The notes under the pieces were generated by a model, which had not been told where the DNA came from, did no database searches, and saw only the letters and a list, made by a program, of their open reading frames with translations. The translations under genes were made by a program, and so were the position numbers. From positions 1 through 6,898 of the forward strand of contig JBIOJM010000440.1 in assembly GCA_044450785.1 (NCBI GenBank): a DNA stretch of 6,898 nucleotides, written 5' to 3'. This document shows, one piece after another, positions 6,123 to 6,898 of the stretch. Position 1 is the first letter of the stretch, and the number at the start of each line of letters is the position of its first letter. Origin of the DNA: JBIOJM01 sp044450785 (GTDB lineage: Bacteria; Planctomycetota; Planctomycetia; Isosphaerales; Isosphaeraceae).

Positions 6123-6164
6123 ACCGCCATCCTGGATCTGGCTCGTCGCTGCTGATTCTCGGGA

Positions 6165-6200
6165 CACGGAGTTGGAGGCATGAGGAACTCAACCTCCGTG
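6165..6200. repeat. Imperfect hairpin between toxin remnant and transposase remnant
   Basis: CACGGAG (6165-6171) pairs with CTCCGTG (6194-6200); the helix can extend with TTG/CAA across one bulged C. No T-run follows on either strand, so a terminator role is weak. The 186 bp between 6066 and 6251 otherwise show no gene. Confidence 0.35.
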
Positions 6201-6251
6201 GTAAAAGGGGTGTAGAGGGTGACTCGGACGCTTCCCGCACTTGGAGTCGGT

Positions 6252-6372
6252 TCACGGGAGACCGAGCGCGACCCTCAGGCAGTCATCGATCTGAGCCATC
6301 GTCGCGGCCGAGAGCGATCCCAAGACGCGTAGGATAGTCGACCAGCACGACGTCGCCGCGATTCACCATCAT
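6252..6372 (-). pseudogene. mazF: mazF/pemK-type toxin, internally deleted and frameshifted
   Basis: The start ATG (6372-6370) overlaps the antitoxin stop in an ATGA. The frame reads MMVNRGDVVLVDYP, the usual opening of MazF/PemK endoribonucleases, then runs out of family character and stops at TGA 6283-6285 after 29 residues. In another frame the same DNA reads VLGSLSAATMAQIDDCLRVA followed by LGLP and TGA 6252-6254, the usual C-terminal helix of that family. So the two ends of one toxin gene are joined with about 70 middle codons missing and the frame broken. The residues of the RNA-cleaving centre in the middle are gone, so no active toxin is expected. Confidence 0.72.
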
Positions 6373-6611
6373 CTGCGGGGGTCGAGAACGTTGTATTCAT
6401 CCATTTGCGGATCGTCCCAACCGTCTTGTCCGAAGACCTTCATCGCAAGGGGATAGGCGGCCCTCGTATCATCGGCCAAGGCACGGATACGGTCGTAGAC
6501 GTCGGCCCTAAGTATGACGTACTCGGTTTGTGTCTCGGGATCGGCGAGTCGAACAGGTTCCTCGCCTGCCTTTTGGATCTCTTGCCGCTGTTCGGTGGTG
6601 AGAGTGGTCAT
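6369..6611 (-). CDS. Putative type II antitoxin (partner of the decayed mazF-like toxin)
   Basis: An 80-residue acidic protein, MTTLTTEQRQEIQKAGEEPV..., with a central segment EPVRLADPETQTEYVILRAD followed by VYDRIRAL, and an acidic tail GWDDPQMDEYNVLDPRR. Small proteins of this build (basic/acidic start, RLvDP.T...YVl...VYDRlr, then WDDPeMd.YN) are common in planctomycetes directly upstream of MazF/PemK genes, and the 4-nt overlap with a toxin start here agrees. The acidic C-terminus is the part expected to wrap and inhibit the toxin. I do not see a clear DNA-binding domain, so autoregulation is uncertain. AAGGAG (6619-6624) lies 7 nt before the ATG. It is intact although its toxin is not. 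Exact family name not certain. Confidence 0.72.
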   Translation of the reverse strand: MTTLTTEQRQEIQKAGEEPVRLADPETQTEYVILRADVYDRIRALADDTRAAYPLAMKVFGQDGWDDPQMDEYNVLDPRR

Positions 6612-6635
6612 AGGGGCGCTCCTTATAACACGACC

Positions 6636-6664
6636 ATTCTAACCGAGGTGAGTCTGGTTGTCTC
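6636..6664 (-). promoter_or_regulatory. Possible sigma-70-like promoter of the TA locus
   Basis: On the minus strand GAGACA (rc of 6659-6664) and TAGAAT (rc of 6636-6641) are separated by exactly 17 nt. They match the -35 box at 4 of 6 and the -10 box at 5 of 6 positions and lie just upstream of the antitoxin Shine-Dalgarno, implying a short leader. Planctomycete promoters are poorly defined, so this stays tentative. Confidence 0.35.
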
Positions 6665-6671
6665 GGGCAGG

Positions 6672-6724
6672 CAGATCGGAAACCCGGACGCCCGCACGCA
6701 GCGAATATCCTGAATCCCGATCTG
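6672..6724. repeat. Inverted repeat CAGATCGG/CCGATCTG upstream of the TA locus
   Basis: CAGATCGG (6672-6679) and CCGATCTG (6717-6724) are exact complements, 37 nt apart. A second small palindrome, CCGTA-AA-TACGG, follows at 6734-6745. They lie directly upstream of the possible antitoxin promoter, so an operator role is conceivable, but they may equally belong to the REP-type sequence that follows. Confidence 0.35.
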
Positions 6725-6756
6725 AGAAGTCCACCGTAAATACGGGATAAGTGCCG

Positions 6757-6782
6757 GGTTCCGGGTTCCGGGGACACCATAC
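6757..6782. repeat. REP-type motif at the 5' junction of the right-hand intron
   Basis: The tandem GGGTTCC-GGGTTCC-GGGGACACCATAC ends within a few bases of the inferred intron start. The left motif (306-330) shares GGGTTCCGGGG and GACACC and continues into TACTTAATTCC, whereas here the sequence is cut by the intron. This suggests that the same kind of transposase-associated repeat lies at both intron ends. Confidence 0.5.
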
Positions 6783-6784
6783 CT

Positions 6785-6898
6785 GTGCGCCGTGAACCGT
6801 GTCAGGTGTTGGTCTTCAGTGGGTGCAATTCCCACCCGGCAACTGGGTCGCTCCAGCCGGTAGCTATCGGAGCGGCGGTGGAGGTAACGAAACCGTCG
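6785..6898 (+). mobile_element. Group II intron, 5' part (continues beyond the window)
   Basis: GTGCGCC at 6785-6791 matches the group II 5' consensus GTGYG. It is followed by domain I-like sequence: GTGGG (6819-6823) with CCCAC (6831-6835) around TGCAATT, then CCGGCAACTGGGTCGCTCC, GCCGGTAGCTATC and GGTGGAGGTAACGAAACCGT. This is the style of 5' regions I associate with the intron family whose 3' end appears at 1-291. Domain I is cut off by the window edge, so EBS-IBS pairing cannot be tested. The exact first base is inferred. Confidence 0.6.

Noticed and set aside
6405..6713. 102-codon plus frame opposite the antitoxin
   Set aside because: The minus-strand antitoxin has a strong ribosome-binding site, a 4-nt overlap with a toxin start and family-like sequence.

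Overview
The window reads as accessory DNA from a high-GC planctomycete. The main evidence is a large membrane-anchored Hanks-type kinase-like protein with the N-terminal helper segment and DUF1349-like C-terminus typical of Planctomycetota. A LURP-one-related protein, a tandem alpha/beta-hydrolase and REP-associated transposase remnants fit the same group. I cannot place it below phylum. All intact genes lie on the minus strand. Family names rest on recognition of the protein sequences, not on a search.

Layout. (1) 1-291 (+) is the 3' end of a group II intron: the last codons of its intron-encoded protein, then a domain V and a domain VI with a bulged branch-point A. (2) 292-705 is a junk zone. 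It holds a REP-type motif, the C-terminal remnant of a REP-associated (Y1/RAYT) transposase (-), and a fragment of a second protein that continues in frame after the hydrolase stop codon. (3) 706-2725 (-) is a two-gene unit: a LURP-one-related protein followed, 4 nt later, by a secreted double alpha/beta-hydrolase. (4) 2726-3180 is non-coding, with a hairpin terminator candidate and a perfect 24-bp inverted repeat that looks like a REPIN or MITE. (5) 3181-5751 (-) is an 856-residue transmembrane protein with a protein-kinase fold but three lost catalytic residues, so probably a pseudokinase, with 29-residue tandem repeats at its N-terminus. (6) 5772-6065 (-) is the N-terminal remnant of a REP-associated transposase. 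(7) 6252-6611 (-) is a toxin-antitoxin locus in which the antitoxin is intact and the overlapping mazF/pemK toxin is reduced to its two ends. (8) 6785-6898 (+) is the 5' end of a second group II intron, directly after a REP-type motif that resembles the one at 308-330.

How it fits together. The hydrolase and LURP-one-related genes look co-transcribed and translationally coupled. The kinase-like gene has its own strong ribosome-binding site and probably its own transcript. Same-orientation intron pieces at both edges, transposase remnants on both sides and a gutted toxin gene point to repeated insertion, deletion and recombination. I did not find a clearly new multi-gene system. The most interesting items are the pseudokinase receptor, the decayed TA locus, the expanded intron domain VI and the association of the introns with REP-type repeats.
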